A stretch of DNA of 50,766 nucleotides, from NCBI RefSeq assembly GCF_021403115.1, contig NZ_JAJSSH010000021.1, positions 1 to 50,766 on the forward strand, written 5' to 3'. Below are positions 50,459 to 50,766 of this stretch, piece after piece; the first letter of the stretch is position 1, and every line of letters starts with the position of its first letter. The DNA comes from Sphingobium sufflavum (GTDB lineage: Bacteria; Pseudomonadota; Alphaproteobacteria; Sphingomonadales; Sphingomonadaceae). Below the pieces are notes generated by a model. It saw only the letters and a program-made list of their open reading frames with translations. It was not told the origin of the DNA and ran no database searches. The position numbers and the translations under genes were made by a program.

Positions 50459-50766
50459 ATGAGAATCACGATGATTGGTTCGGGCTATGTTGGCCTTGTG
50501 TCCGGGGCCTGTTTTGCGGATTTCGGTCATGACGTGATCTGCGTGGACAAGGACGACCGCAAGATCGCGGCGCTGAAGGCGGGGCAGATCCCGATTTTCG
50601 AGCCGGGGCTGGATCATCTGGTGGCGGGCAATGCGGCGGCGGGTCGGCTGTCCTTCACGACCGACATCGCGTCGGCGGTGGCGGGCGCGGACGCGGTGTT
50701 CATCGCGGTGGGCACGCCCTCGCGTCGCGGCGACGGCCATGCCGACCTCAGCTATGTCTATGCCGC
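50459..50766 (+). CDS. ugd: UDP-glucose 6-dehydrogenase, N-terminal part (runs off right edge)
   Basis: From the ATG at 50459 an open frame runs to the window end (102 codons). The translation begins MRITMIGSGYVGLVSGACFADFG, the Rossmann motif of UDP-glucose/GDP-mannose dehydrogenases, then VICVDKDDRKIAALKAGQIPIFEPGLD and AVFIAVGTPS. These are diagnostic of the UDP-glucose dehydrogenase group, which makes UDP-glucuronate for polysaccharides. GGAG at 50446-50449 gives a good SD. The catalytic cysteine region lies beyond the window, so the choice between Ugd and a close relative is not fully settled. Confidence 0.9.
   Translation, partial: MRITMIGSGYVGLVSGACFADFGHDVICVDKDDRKIAALKAGQIPIFEPGLDHLVAGNAAAGRLSFTTDIASAVAGADAVFIAVGTPSRRGDGHADLSYVYA

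Overview
The window looks like chromosome from a high-GC alphaproteobacterium, most likely a sphingomonad (Sphingobium/Sphingomonas group). I infer this from protein character and gene order: tonB-exbB-exbD-exbD, hom with glpX and recJ on one strand, ubiG divergent from lysC, ptsP near lysC, cpoB-tilS-ftsH, and dapF-mtaB-ftsY-yciB. Dispersed GTCATCCCGGA-type palindromes also fit. No rRNA gene or CRISPR array was seen.

Region 1 (about 1-8,510) is accessory in character. It has lower GC by hand-counted samples, the start of an IS5-family transposase at the left edge, a TonB-dependent receptor, and a tightly packed operon: GNAT acetyltransferase, acyl carrier protein, FabG-like reductase, AMP-forming acyl ligase, LuxE-like acyl-protein synthetase and LuxC-like acyl reductase. 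It ends beside two tRNA-Glu genes whose 3' ends face it. This operon is the best candidate for an undescribed system. It has the parts to activate an acyl group, carry it on an ACP or LuxE cysteine, and reduce it to an aldehyde, but luciferase (luxAB), LuxD and a ketosynthase are not seen here.

Region 2 (8,549-18,674) carries recJ, then a block on the other strand (GT-C glycosyltransferase-like protein, YadG/YadH-type ABC exporter, class I fructose bisphosphatase, DUF2322-like protein), then glpX (class II fructose bisphosphatase) and hom. The block appears to split an otherwise familiar hom-glpX-recJ order and brings a second, unrelated fructose bisphosphatase.

Region 3 (18,809-30,160) contains a secreted protein of unknown function, a Fur-box-preceded tonB-exbB-exbD-exbD operon, a PilZ protein, an ABC exporter, an intracellular PHB depolymerase, a dipeptide epimerase, an MscS-type channel and ubiG.

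Region 4 (30,267-41,801) is mostly housekeeping: lysC with an overlapping flavin oxidoreductase, an alginate-export-like porin, ptsP (EI-Ntr), a RodZ-like protein, cpoB, tilS and ftsH.

Region 5 (42,168-50,766) holds a membrane SRPBCC protein, a DUF3800 protein, rpoZ, a cardiolipin-synthase-like phospholipase D overlapping tail to tail with a phospholipid-methyltransferase-like gene, the dapF-mtaB-ftsY-yciB chain, and the 5' end of a UDP-glucose dehydrogenase gene that runs off the right edge.
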